NCBI GenBank assembly: GCA_045655245.1
Contig: JAZOOX010000018.1
Location: 1 to 31,852 of the forward strand
Direction of reading: 5' to 3'
Length of the DNA stretch: 31,852 nt
DNA from: RGIG8785 sp045655245
GTDB lineage: Bacteria; Bacillota; Clostridia; RGIG8785
Below, piece by piece: positions 14,826 to 22,309 of the stretch. Below the pieces are notes generated by a model. The model worked only from the letters and a program-made list of their open reading frames with translations, was not told the DNA's origin and did not search any database. A program made the translations under genes and the position numbers. Position 1 is the first letter of the stretch. Each line of letters starts with the position of its first letter.

Positions 14826-15032
14826 TTATTTCTCTTCCAGGCCGAACTTCTTTCTGAAGCGATCGACACGACCACCGGTATCTACCAGCTTTTGTTTGCC
14901 GGTAAAGAACGGATGGCATTTCGAGCAGATTTCAACCTTCAGATCACGCTTAACGGAGCCGGTTTCGATTACTTCGCCACAAGCGCAACGGATGGTGGTC
15001 TGCTGATAATCCGGATGAATTCCTTCTTTCAT
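14826..15032 (-). CDS. rpmE: 50S ribosomal protein L31 (zinc-binding type)
   Basis: A 68-residue protein starting MKEGIHPDYQQTTIRCACGE. The paired C-A-C and C-S-K-C motifs form the zinc site of the C+ form of L31, and HPFFTGKQKLVDTGGRVDRF is the family signature. It is a component of the large ribosomal subunit at the subunit interface. The ATG at 15032 was chosen because AAGGAGGT lies 6 nt upstream; the longer frame to 15083 would run into the leader. A promoter at 15107-15135 and a foldable leader suggest the autogenous control known for L31 in other bacteria. Confidence 0.96.
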   Translation of the reverse strand: MKEGIHPDYQQTTIRCACGEVIETGSVKRDLKVEICSKCHPFFTGKQKLVDTGGRVDRFRKKFGLEEK

Positions 15033-15043
15033 TTTGGTACCTC

Positions 15044-15104
15044 CTTCTCTCAGGCCGCTTGCACACTGTTCCGATGCAAACAACGCCTTCGTACTTCGAC
15101 TGAG
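15044..15104 (-). promoter_or_regulatory. Structured rpmE leader, L31-leader-like
   Basis: On the minus strand CTCAG (15104-15100) can pair with CTGAG (15053-15049) just before the ribosome site, closing a fold that also contains TTTGCA paired with TGCAAG. The position and closing helix recall autoregulatory L31 leaders of Firmicutes; the match to a defined family is not verified. Confidence 0.5.
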
Positions 15105-15106
15105 CT

Positions 15107-15135
15107 ATTATATCATAAAAAAATTCAGAATGCAA
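15107..15135 (-). promoter_or_regulatory. Sigma-A-type promoter of rpmE
   Basis: TTGCAT (15135-15130), a 17-bp spacer and TATAAT (15112-15107), preceded by an A-tract. Confidence 0.8.
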
Positions 15136-15154
15136 GTACTTTTTTGTGTATCGG

Positions 15155-15484
15155 TTAAATTATTTTTCCGTCTTTCAGATTGGCACAAATCTCCCGCAAA
15201 ACTTTGGTGACAAACCGCAGTTCGGCAGCGTTGCAGTCGGCAAGAATTTTGGCAATCTCGTCGTATCGGGCGTTCCGTGAGGCGTTCCCGAGCAAGGTGT
15301 CCACGGTGGTGTCCAACGCCTCGGCGATACTGACCAGCGTTTCTAACCGCGGCTTTTTCTGCCCTTTCTCTACCTGACAGATGAAGGCCTTTGAAATATG
15401 TGCTTTTGTTGCAAGTCGTTCCTGAGAAAGATTCCGGTCTTCTCGCACTTCGGTAATCTTTTTCCCGATTCTCGAATAGTCCAC
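15155..15484 (-). CDS. Small XRE-family DNA-binding regulator
   Basis: A 109-residue protein. Residues 1-60 form an XRE/HTH_3 helix-turn-helix (RIGKKITEVREDRNLSQERLA, HISKAFICQVEKGQKKPRLETLVSIAEAL). The rest is a helical tail without recognisable domain, perhaps for dimerisation. The GTG at 15484 was chosen because AAGGAG lies 9 nt upstream; a TTG at 15493 abuts that site. The gene has its own promoter, and a palindrome at 15505-15528 covers the predicted start point, the layout of an autorepressed regulator. The same palindrome is repeated five times in front of the divergent flippase gene and once before the M23 peptidase gene, so this protein is the natural candidate for binding all seven (inference). 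Confidence 0.88.
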   Translation of the reverse strand: MDYSRIGKKITEVREDRNLSQERLATKAHISKAFICQVEKGQKKPRLETLVSIAEALDTTVDTLLGNASRNARYDEIAKILADCNAAELRFVTKVLREICANLKDGKII

Positions 15485-15504
15485 CTTTAACAACTCCTTA
15501 TAGA

Positions 15505-15528
15505 ATTGGTTAACTTTTGTTAACCAGT
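15505..15528. promoter_or_regulatory. Operator at XRE gene start point
   Basis: ATTGGTTAAC-TTTT-GTTAACCAGT. The 8-bp inner arms are identical to those of the array, and the site spans the predicted start point (about 15525) of the XRE transcript. Confidence 0.65.
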
Positions 15529-15531
15529 TCT

Positions 15532-15560
15532 ATTGTAACATAAAAAGGGAGCTTTGTAAA
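15532..15560 (-). promoter_or_regulatory. Promoter of XRE regulator gene
   Basis: TTTACA (15560-15555), a 17-bp spacer and TACAAT (15537-15532). It is back to back with the plus-strand promoter whose -35 starts at 15561. Confidence 0.6.
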
Positions 15561-15589
15561 TTACTTTCGAAAATCCGTAAACTTATAAT
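15561..15589 (+). promoter_or_regulatory. Predicted promoter of flippase gene, upstream of operator array
   Basis: TTACTT (15561-15566), a 17-bp spacer and TATAAT (15584-15589). The predicted start point near 15596 would put the whole operator array in the transcribed leader (about 335 nt). The -35 is weak, so confidence is moderate. Confidence 0.55.
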
Positions 15590-15601
15590 CTAACAAAAAC
15601 G

Positions 15602-15866
15602 CGATTTGGTTAACAAAAGTTAACCAAACGAAGGGAGGTCCCCTTGGTTTGGTTGGGGAACGATTTGGTTAACAAAAGTTAACCAAACGAAGGGAGGTCC
15701 CCTTGGTTTGCTTGGAGGGAATGGATTGGTTAACAAAAGTTAACCAAACGGGAGAGATCCCTTGGTTTGCTTGGGGGACAATTTGGTTAACAAAAGCTAA
15801 CCAAACAGGGGGGTCTCTCTCGGCTTTTTTGGGGTGAATAATTTGGTTAACAAAAGTTAACCAAAT
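15602..15866. repeat. Five-unit tandem array of palindromic operators
   Basis: Five copies of TTTGGTTAAC-AAAA-GTTAACCAAA lie at 15605-15628, 15664-15687, 15725-15748 (first T is A), 15782-15805 (one T to C) and 15842-15865. Start-to-start distances are about 59, 61, 57 and 60 bp. Between copies 1-4 there is a second, less conserved segment with GGGAGGTCCCC and CTTGGTTTG. The unit lengths are not multiples of three and no convincing frame crosses the array, so it is not coding. This fills the gap between the XRE gene and the flippase gene. Likely role: multiple binding sites for the adjacent XRE protein. Confidence 0.8.
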
Positions 15867-15932
15867 CCGTATGAACCGGGGGAAAGAAAGAAGGCGGGGG
15901 TGCATATACATACAAAAAAGGGAGGGAAGCCT

Positions 15933-17450
15933 GTGCAACTGCTGAAAAGTAAAGTTTTTATGGGAACGGTCACCATGACCGTTTTTTCGGTTTTGGTGCG
16001 GGTGCTGGGGTTTGTCTTCCGCATCCGTCTTGCTGACCTGGTGGGCACCGAGGGGATGGGGCGGTATCAGTTGGTGACTTCGGTATATATGCTGGGTGCC
16101 ACTTTGGTTACTTCGGGTGTGGGTGCCGCCGTCACCCGTCTGACCGCAGAAGCGGTAGCCAAAGACGGGCTGACCGCCTCGAAATCGGTGACCAAATCCG
16201 CCTTGCGTTTGGTGTTACTGCCGGGGCTTTTGGTGGGGGGCGCTCTCTTTTTTGCCGCGCCCCTTTGGACGAAGCTCTTTTTGTACGATCCTGAGCTTGT
16301 GAACGCTGTGCGGGTGTTGGGACCTTGCATGCCCTTTATCGCTTGGTGCGCTTGTTTTTCGGGTTATTTTTACGGAACACGGCGGGTGCTTCCTGCCGCC
16401 TTTACCCAGTTTTTGGAGCAGGCGGTGCGTATCGGCGTACTCTTTTACGGTCTGGTCAGAATGGGGGACGCCCCCCTTTACGCCCGTGTCACCCTGGCGG
16501 TGGTTGCGGTTTCGTTGGGCGAGATCCTGTCTTGCCTTTATATCGCCTTCCGCTACCGCTGTTGCAGGGACGGCTACGGTGCTCCCGTGGGCAACCGCGC
16601 GATTCTTGCGGTCTCGATGCCCATTGCCGCCAACGGCTACTTAAACGCCGTTTTGCGGCTGACTGAGAATGTTTTGATCCCGCGGCTGTTACTGATTTCG
16701 GGACTTACCATGTCCCGTGCCTTAAGCCTGTTCGGACTTTTAAAAGGGATGGTTCTGCCTGTTTTGCAACTGCCGTCTGCCATCATTTCGGCGTTGGCGA
16801 TGAACCTCATGCCTGCGCTGGCGGAGGCACACACCCAGGGACACAACCGACGGGTGCAGTTGGCGTTGGAAAAGAGCATTGGGTTTGCCTGCGTTGGGGG
16901 GATTATGGCAGTGGGTTTGCTCCTTGGTTTTGCCCGGGAGGTGGGGCTGTTGCTTTATCACAACCGTGAAGCGGGGGAGCTGTTGCGGCAACTCGCCTTC
17001 ATCTGTCCGCTGATCTATCTTGAGATTGTGTTGGTAGGTGCGTTGAACAGTCTGGGCCGCCAGCGCGCTGCCCTGCGCAACAGCCTGATTGATTCTGCCG
17101 CCAAGCTGATCGTTTTGATTTTAGGGGTGCCCCGCTATGGGTTTGCGGCGTATTTGGGGGCGGTGGCGGCGGGATGCATCGTCTGTGTTGCCGCCAACTT
17201 CTCGACCCTTGCCAAAACGGTTTGTATCTCTTTGGACCTGCGGCAGATCTTGGTCAACCCTACCCTCAGCGGCGTGGCGGCATTGCTCCCGACTTTGGGC
17301 ATGAAAAAAGCGGCTTGGTACAACGCCTTGCCGCTTGTGATACAGACCGTTTTGGGGGTCGGTTGTTTTATTCTGTTGTTTGGATTGGTCTTTTTACGGT
17401 TAAAAAAACAGGGTGGTCAGCATCGGTACCGAAGCAAGAATGCCGCTTAG
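15933..17450 (+). CDS. SpoVB/MurJ-like polysaccharide flippase (MOP superfamily)
   Basis: A 505-residue membrane protein with about fourteen hydrophobic helices. The opening FMGTVTMTVFSVLVRVLGFVFRIRLADLVGTEGMGRYQLV is typical of SpoVB and related lipid-linked oligosaccharide flippases (Polysacc_synt family). The family moves lipid-linked cell-wall or capsule precursors across the membrane; SpoVB acts in spore cortex synthesis. Which job applies here cannot be told. The GTG at 15933 was chosen because GGGAGGG lies about 7 nt upstream; a GTG at 15900 lacks such a site. The long leader contains the operator array, so it is probably the main target of the XRE regulator. Its 3' end overlaps the convergent cvpA-like gene by 51 bp. 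Confidence 0.88.
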   Translation: MQLLKSKVFMGTVTMTVFSVLVRVLGFVFRIRLADLVGTEGMGRYQLVTSVYMLGATLVTSGVGAAVTRLTAEAVAKDGLTASKSVTKSALRLVLLPGLLVGGALFFAAPLWTKLFLYDPELVNAVRVLGPCMPFIAWCACFSGYFYGTRRVLPAAFTQFLEQAVRIGVLFYGLVRMGDAPLYARVTLAVVAVSLGEILSCLYIAFRYRCCRDGYGAPVGNRAILAVSMPIAANGYLNAVLRLTENVLIPRLLLISGLTMSRALSLFGLLKGMVLPVLQLPSAIISALAMNLMPALAEAHTQGHNRRVQLALEKSIGFACVGGIMAVGLLLGFAREVGLLLYHNREAGELLRQLAFICPLIYLEIVLVGALNSLGRQRAALRNSLIDSAAKLIVLILGVPRYGFAAYLGAVAAGCIVCVAANFSTLAKTVCISLDLRQILVNPTLSGVAALLPTLGMKKAAWYNALPLVIQTVLGVGCFILLFGLVFLRLKKQGGQHRYRSKNAA

Positions 17451-17960
17451 GATACGGCTTTCCGCCAAAATCGCCCCGCCGAAAAACCGGAGCACCACTG
17501 CCAACAGATAGCAGAGAAGAATCCCCTTCAGCCCGTTCAGCACCAGTCCCAAAAACCGATTCACCAGATTTAAAATAGGGAGTTTAAACACGCCGTTAAG
17601 CAGCTTAACCAGAATGCTCAAAACCAGATAAATGACCAAGAACAAAACCACGTAGGTCAAGATCCCCAGAATACTGACCGAAAGGTTTTCCACCAGGTCG
17701 GTCACCCCCAAAGCGTCGGTAAAGGCGGGGGGCAGGATTTGTGGCAGGTTGAGCTGTACGTTCTCGTCAATGGTTTTGGCGATGGCGTTATAAATCGGGG
17801 TGGTGTATAGGTACTTGGTAAGGGGGAGATAGAGGGCCTTTGTCAGCAGAAAGGCTGCCAACACCCCCACCAGTCCGAAGAAGGAGCGGATGAACCCGTT
17901 CCGCCACCCTCCGACCATCAACAAAACGATAAACGCCGCCAGTAAGATATCTAAGATCAT
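17400..17960 (-). CDS. CvpA family membrane protein
   Basis: A 186-residue protein with four or so hydrophobic helices. The N-terminal pattern ILDILLAAFIVLLMVGGWRNGFIRSFFGLVGVLAAF is characteristic of CvpA (colicin V production) proteins, whose molecular function remains poorly known; links to envelope homeostasis are reported in other bacteria. It is last in the seven-gene minus-strand operon. Its GGAGG lies against the stop of the DUF5711 gene 9 nt upstream. The end overlaps the convergent flippase gene, with no visible terminator. Confidence 0.88.
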   Translation of the reverse strand: MILDILLAAFIVLLMVGGWRNGFIRSFFGLVGVLAAFLLTKALYLPLTKYLYTTPIYNAIAKTIDENVQLNLPQILPPAFTDALGVTDLVENLSVSILGILTYVVLFLVIYLVLSILVKLLNGVFKLPILNLVNRFLGLVLNGLKGILLCYLLAVVLRFFGGAILAESRILSGILASVPMLTTLFF

Positions 17961-17969
17961 AACAGCCTC

Positions 17970-19073
17970 CTACTTGATGGTTAAGAATCGAAGTTCGTTT
18001 CCGACGCCGTAAACCAAGGTCTTTTTGTCGAAAAGAACCAAATGCTGTACCTCGTGGTCGGCATTGTAAGACGCCACCACTTCGCCCTTGCCGTCCAGGA
18101 GCAGGATCCGATTCATCCCGCTGACGGCGGTCAGGTTTTTAAAAGCGGAAAGGGACTGCAGCGCGGAAGCCGAATCGTAGCGGTATTTCAGCTCCCCGCG
18201 GCGGTAAAAGCAGACCGCATCGGTGCCGCCCTCCGATACCAGTAACCGAGGGGACATGGGCTCGTCCAGGGACCAACCTTTTAAGGTACCGTTACATTCT
18301 ATGTTATAAACCTCCTCGCCATTCCGGCGAAAGGCACGAAGTCCGTCAGAGAACCCTACCACCAGCAAGTCCTTTTCGGCAAACTGGGCGAAAATGGGAA
18401 TCCGTTCCCCCAGCTCCAGCTTTAACAGCGGTTCGGCTGCACCGGTGTTAAAGAGTTCCAGGTGCGCCAAAGGCGCCGAATGTTCTAAGGACAAGGTGCA
18501 GACCGCCAGTTGGTTCAGACTGTCGTGCATGGCGGCGCCCAGGGCGAGCTGTGCGCCCGTATGCCAACGGTAGATGGCGGTGCCGTCCTTGCGGTAGACG
18601 GTCACGCGGCTCTTGTGTCCGCTGTCCTCGGTAATCGCCGTGATGTCGCCGCGGCTGTTGACCGATGCCGAAAGCAGGGGGAACTCGGTCTCTACCGAAA
18701 TGAGCTCGACGCCGTTGCGGCAGAGCTTTAAGGACCTGCCGTTTTGCTGATAAAAGAGACGGAACTTCCCTGCTGCGTCCACCATGGCATTGGCGATGGG
18801 GGCGGTGTACCCCGTCGACTTGTCCGGGCGGGCGGGGTCGATCCGGAAATAAGAGCCGGAGTGCAACGACACCAGTTCGTCCTCGACCCGAATCAGGCGG
18901 GAAACGGTTTCGGCTGTGTTAAGGGCCTCTCGTTCTTGCAATTCCACGGTGATGAACCTGCCGAAAAGGGTGCGGGTCAGGCTACCGGTGGGCTGTGCCA
19001 AAAGCACCAGAACAAAGACTGCAATCAGCAGAATCAAAATCCCTGAAAAAAGCAGGCGCGCTTTCTTGGTCAT
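17970..19073 (-). CDS. DUF5711-like protein, membrane-anchored beta-propeller-like
   Basis: A 367-residue protein with a short basic N-terminus, one hydrophobic helix (about 7-27, a signal anchor) and an extracellular part of repeated short beta-strand segments, such as LVSLHSGSYFRI, GDITAITEDSG, RVTVYRKDGTAIYRW and RILLLDGKGEVVASYN. The spacing suggests a beta-propeller-like fold. I recognise it as similar to DUF5711 proteins that sit next to cvpA in related clostridia; function is unknown. The ATG at 19073 was chosen because GGAGG lies 6 nt upstream. This start lies inside the 3' end of truA (92-bp overlap in another frame). Confidence 0.78.
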   Translation of the reverse strand: MTKKARLLFSGILILLIAVFVLVLLAQPTGSLTRTLFGRFITVELQEREALNTAETVSRLIRVEDELVSLHSGSYFRIDPARPDKSTGYTAPIANAMVDAAGKFRLFYQQNGRSLKLCRNGVELISVETEFPLLSASVNSRGDITAITEDSGHKSRVTVYRKDGTAIYRWHTGAQLALGAAMHDSLNQLAVCTLSLEHSAPLAHLELFNTGAAEPLLKLELGERIPIFAQFAEKDLLVVGFSDGLRAFRRNGEEVYNIECNGTLKGWSLDEPMSPRLLVSEGGTDAVCFYRRGELKYRYDSASALQSLSAFKNLTAVSGMNRILLLDGKGEVVASYNADHEVQHLVLFDKKTLVYGVGNELRFLTIK

Positions 19074-19803
19074 AATAAGCCTCCATAAAGAAAAGTCCCT
19101 GAGGCGGCACGGTAATGCCGCTTTCTTTCCGTTTTTGTCCGGCAATCAAGGCGGGGATGCAGTCAACGGGCAGCTTCCCGTTGCCCACATAAATCAGTGT
19201 CCCCGTAATGATGCGAACCATATTATACAAAAACCCGTTGCCGTAGATGTCCAGGGTGATGATCTCCCCGTCCCGCGTCAAATCGGCGCGGTAGACGGTC
19301 CGCACACTGGTTTTGGTGGTCGCCCCCGCCGCGCAGAACGCGGAAAAATCGTGGGTTCCCAACAGGTCCTTTGCGGCAGTCTGCATCTTTTCCAAGTCCA
19401 ACGGCTGGGGATAGAAAAAGGCACGGTTCCGCTGGAAAGGGTCGGGGAAACGGGTGTTTAAAATCCGATAACGGTAGTGTTTCCCGATGGCAGAAAACCG
19501 AGAATGAAAATCAAAATCCACGTCCTTTGCATCCAGTACCGAGATCCCGTCGGGAAGGAGCGCGTTCAGGGCGAAAGGCACCTTTTCGGCAGGGATGGTA
19601 CAGTCGGTACGGAAGTTACAGGTATAGCGCAGGGCGTGTACCCCCGCATCCGTCCGTCCCGCTCCTACAACAGGGGTGGGGGCTTTGGTCAGGACGGCAA
19701 GGGTGTCCTCTAACACTTCTTGCACGGTCCGCGCATTTTTCTGACGCTGCCAACCGTGAAAGTCGGTGCCGTCATAAGCAATGGTCAGGCGGATGTTGCG
19801 CAT
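18982..19803 (-). CDS. truA: tRNA pseudouridine(38-40) synthase
   Basis: A 273-residue enzyme that isomerises uridines 38-40 in the anticodon arm of tRNAs. The start RNIRLTIAYDGTDFHGWQRQ and the catalytic GAGRTDAGVHA (Asp52) are clear, as are HSRFSAIGKHYRY and the YNMVRIITGTLI motif. The family usually ends soon after the PPQGLFF(M/L)xxxYY segment; here about 28 further residues run on, overlapping the next gene by 92 bp. The gene begins 8 nt after ecfT, with GAGGTGA as ribosome site. Confidence 0.95.
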   Translation of the reverse strand: MRNIRLTIAYDGTDFHGWQRQKNARTVQEVLEDTLAVLTKAPTPVVGAGRTDAGVHALRYTCNFRTDCTIPAEKVPFALNALLPDGISVLDAKDVDFDFHSRFSAIGKHYRYRILNTRFPDPFQRNRAFFYPQPLDLEKMQTAAKDLLGTHDFSAFCAAGATTKTSVRTVYRADLTRDGEIITLDIYGNGFLYNMVRIITGTLIYVGNGKLPVDCIPALIAGQKRKESGITVPPQGLFFMEAYYDQESAPAFFRDFDSADCSLCSGAFGTAHR

Positions 19804-19811
19804 AATTCACC

Positions 19812-20621
19812 TCAACGGAAGATTAAAAGTAAAAGTAATAAAACGCCGATCAGGGCAAAAATCGTAAAGGCAACGGCGTCCCTACGGGTAAACTGCAAAT
19901 CCCGCAAACGGGTACGCCCGTCCCCACCGTGATAGCAACGGCTTTCCATTGCGGTTGCCAGGTCATCGGCACGGCGGAAGGCGCTGATAAACAGCGGCAC
20001 CAGTACGGGAATAAAGCTCTTGGCACGGCGGATCAGGTTCTTACTTTCAAAGTCCGCACCCCGAGCGGCTTGTGCCTTGATAATCTTGTCCACCTCTTCG
20101 ATCAGGGTGGGGATAAACCGCAGGGCAATGGTCATCATCATGGCAAACTCGTAAACGGGTACGCCCAGCTTTTTCAGGGGCGAAAGCAACCGTTCCAACG
20201 CATCGGTGAGCAGGATGGGGGTGGTGGTAAAGGTCAACAGCGAGGTGGCGGCGACCAACAACAGAATCCGAACCGCCATCAGTATCGCGGTACGAATCCC
20301 CGCATCGGTGATGCGGATGATCCCCCAGGAAAAATAAATATGCTCGGCGTTGGCGGCGCCAAACAGCAGGTTAAAAACCGCCGTAAAGGCGATTAAAAAC
20401 GCTACGGGCTTTAACCCCCGCAAAAAGAACCCAAAGGGGATCTTGGACAGGACGATGGCAACGACCAAAAAGAGTGCCAGTCCTGCATACACAAAAGCGT
20501 TTTGGGTCATAAACAGATAGACCATGAACAGGACGGTCAAAATCAGTTTGCATCGGGGGTCCAGACGGTGGATGACCGAATCGGCAGGGAAGTACTGTCC
20601 CAAGGTGATGTCCTTGATCAT
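19812..20621 (-). CDS. ecfT: ECF transporter T component
   Basis: A 269-residue membrane protein with several helices. The cytoplasmic coupling motifs A-R-G-A-D at about 187-191 and an AMESRCY segment near 222 match the two Ala-Arg-Gly-type motifs with which EcfT contacts the ATPases. It joins EcfA1 and EcfA2 to exchangeable vitamin-binding S components, none of which is in this window, so it is probably the shared general ECF module. The start overlaps the ecfA2 stop by 4 nt (ATGA); GGAGGTGA lies upstream. Confidence 0.93.
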   Translation of the reverse strand: MIKDITLGQYFPADSVIHRLDPRCKLILTVLFMVYLFMTQNAFVYAGLALFLVVAIVLSKIPFGFFLRGLKPVAFLIAFTAVFNLLFGAANAEHIYFSWGIIRITDAGIRTAILMAVRILLLVAATSLLTFTTTPILLTDALERLLSPLKKLGVPVYEFAMMMTIALRFIPTLIEEVDKIIKAQAARGADFESKNLIRRAKSFIPVLVPLFISAFRRADDLATAMESRCYHGGDGRTRLRDLQFTRRDAVAFTIFALIGVLLLLLLIFR

Positions 20622-21478
20622 GGGCGGTCACCTCCTTGTTGTAACAGGGGTAACAGGGCGTTACACAAATCGTCAACGGTATAAAGGTCCGGGGGCAGGT
20701 CCACGCCTGCCTGACGCAACCCGTCGGCGATCCGTGCCGCCTGGGGAACGTTCAACCCGATCTGTTGCAGTTCTGCCGAGCGGGCAAAGACCTCGTTCAC
20801 CGTGCCCGAGGCAAAAACGCTGCCGCGGTTGAACACGATTACATCGTCGCAGGTCCGGGCAACATCTTCCATGCTGTGGGAGACCAGCAAAACGGTGTTC
20901 TTCTGTTCTTTTTGAATGGCAACCAGGTTATTTAAAATCTCGTCCCGACCGATGGGGTCCAGCCCCGCCGTGGGTTCGTCCAAAATCAGGACTTGGGGTT
21001 CCATTGCCAGTACGCCCGCAATGGCAACGCGGCGTTTTTGTCCCCCCGACAGTTCAAAGGGAGAACGGTCAAACAGACGCTCGTCAATGCCCGTCAGCCG
21101 TGCGGCACGACAGACCCGCTCCCGCACTTCCTCTTCGGGGAGCTTCATATTGGTGGGACCGAAAGCAATGTCACGGTAGACCGTCTCTTCAAATAGCTGA
21201 TGTTCGGGGTACTGAAAGACCAGTCCCACCGTAAACCGCAGCTGCTTTAAGCCACTGCCCGAATGGGGGAGTTCTTCCCCGTTGAGCAAAATCCGCCCGT
21301 GATGGGGTTTTAACAACCCGTTTAAGTGCTGAATGAAGGTGGACTTGCCCGACCCCGTGTGTCCGATAATGCCGATCATCCGATTTTCGGGGATGGTCAC
21401 GTTGATTTGGCGGAGCGCCACCTGTTCGAAGGGTCCGCCTTGCATATAGATATGGGTTAAGTTTTGTGTCTCAATCAT
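20618..21478 (-). CDS. ecfA2: ECF transporter ATPase, A2 subunit
   Basis: A 286-residue ABC ATPase. Walker A is GHTGSGKST at about 37-45; the Q-loop is GLVFQYPEHQLF, the signature LSGGQKRR, and Walker B plus D-loop VLILDEPTAGLDP. It pairs with EcfA1 to drive vitamin uptake. The start at 21478 was chosen because GGAGG lies 5 nt upstream; it overlaps the ecfA1 stop by 4 nt. Confidence 0.93.
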   Translation of the reverse strand: MIETQNLTHIYMQGGPFEQVALRQINVTIPENRMIGIIGHTGSGKSTFIQHLNGLLKPHHGRILLNGEELPHSGSGLKQLRFTVGLVFQYPEHQLFEETVYRDIAFGPTNMKLPEEEVRERVCRAARLTGIDERLFDRSPFELSGGQKRRVAIAGVLAMEPQVLILDEPTAGLDPIGRDEILNNLVAIQKEQKNTVLLVSHSMEDVARTCDDVIVFNRGSVFASGTVNEVFARSAELQQIGLNVPQAARIADGLRQAGVDLPPDLYTVDDLCNALLPLLQQGGDRP

Positions 21479-22308
21479 AGCAGCCTCCTGAGCGCTTCGA
21501 TGCACTCTTCTTCGGTCAGGGCGCAAAGGGGCAGATCAATCCCTTGCTTACGGAGCTGATACAAAACGGCGGTTGCCTGGGGAACATCCAGCCCCAGCTC
21601 CTTCATCCGTTCGACCTGTGCAAAGACCTGGTGGGGGGGCGCATCCAACTGAATCTGACCCTTGTCCAACACCACCACACGGTCAGCCAACGCCGCCTCG
21701 TCCATATAGTGGGTGATTAACAGAACGGTCATCCCCCACTCACGGTTTAAAGAAAGGATGGTGTCCATCACTTCCCGCCGACCCACAGGGTCCAGCATGG
21801 CGGTAGGCTCGTCCAATACCAGGTACTTGGGGCGCATGGCCAAGATCCCCGCAATGGCAATCCGTTGCTTTTGCCCCCCCGACAGCAAGTGGGGAGCGCG
21901 GGTCTTGTATTCGCTCATATTGACCGCCGCCAGTGCTTCGTCCACACGGGCGCGGATCTCTTCCTGGGGTACCCCTAAATTTTCGGGACCGAAGGCAACA
22001 TCCTCTTCCACAATGGTGGCAACAATCTGGTTGTCGGGGTTTTGAAAGACCACTCCAACCGAGCGGCGGATGTCCAATACCTGCTCGGCGGCGGAAGTTG
22101 CCATTCCGTCGATCAAAACGGAGCCCGATTCGGGCAAAAGGGTGGCGTTCAACAGCCGCGCAAGGGTAGACTTGCCCGACCCGTTATGCCCCAAAATAGC
22201 GGTAAAGGAGCCTTCCTCCACCGTCAGGGAAAAATGCTCCAAAACGGTTTGAGGCGCCGATTCTTCTGATTCCTGATAGCGATAGGTAACGTCTTTGACC
22301 TGAATCAT
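21475..22308 (-). CDS. ecfA1: ECF transporter ATPase, A1 subunit
   Basis: A 277-residue ABC ATPase. Walker A is GHNGSGKST, the Q-loop GVVFQNPDNQIVA, the signature LLSGGQKQR and Walker B YLVLDEPTAMLDP. The N-P-D-N-Q-I-V Q-loop is the usual EcfA1 form. The ATG at 22308 was chosen because GGAGGAA lies upstream; it is separated from the methyltransferase stop by one base, so the genes are coupled. Confidence 0.93.
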   Translation of the reverse strand: MIQVKDVTYRYQESEESAPQTVLEHFSLTVEEGSFTAILGHNGSGKSTLARLLNATLLPESGSVLIDGMATSAAEQVLDIRRSVGVVFQNPDNQIVATIVEEDVAFGPENLGVPQEEIRARVDEALAAVNMSEYKTRAPHLLSGGQKQRIAIAGILAMRPKYLVLDEPTAMLDPVGRREVMDTILSLNREWGMTVLLITHYMDEAALADRVVVLDKGQIQLDAPPHQVFAQVERMKELGLDVPQATAVLYQLRKQGIDLPLCALTEEECIEALRRLL

Positions 22309-22309
22309 A

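Noticed and set aside
15602..15866. CRISPR array or plasmid iterons
   Set aside because: Spacers are themselves repetitive and decaying, no cas or rep gene is near, and the palindrome recurs at the adjacent regulator promoter, which fits operators.
15669..15938. An 89-codon minus-strand open frame through the operator array, with repeated W-L-(T/A)-F-V-N-Q motifs
   Set aside because: The repeats come from the palindromic operators. Unit lengths of 57-61 bp shift frame between copies, there is no ribosome site, and the palindromes explain the sequence better.
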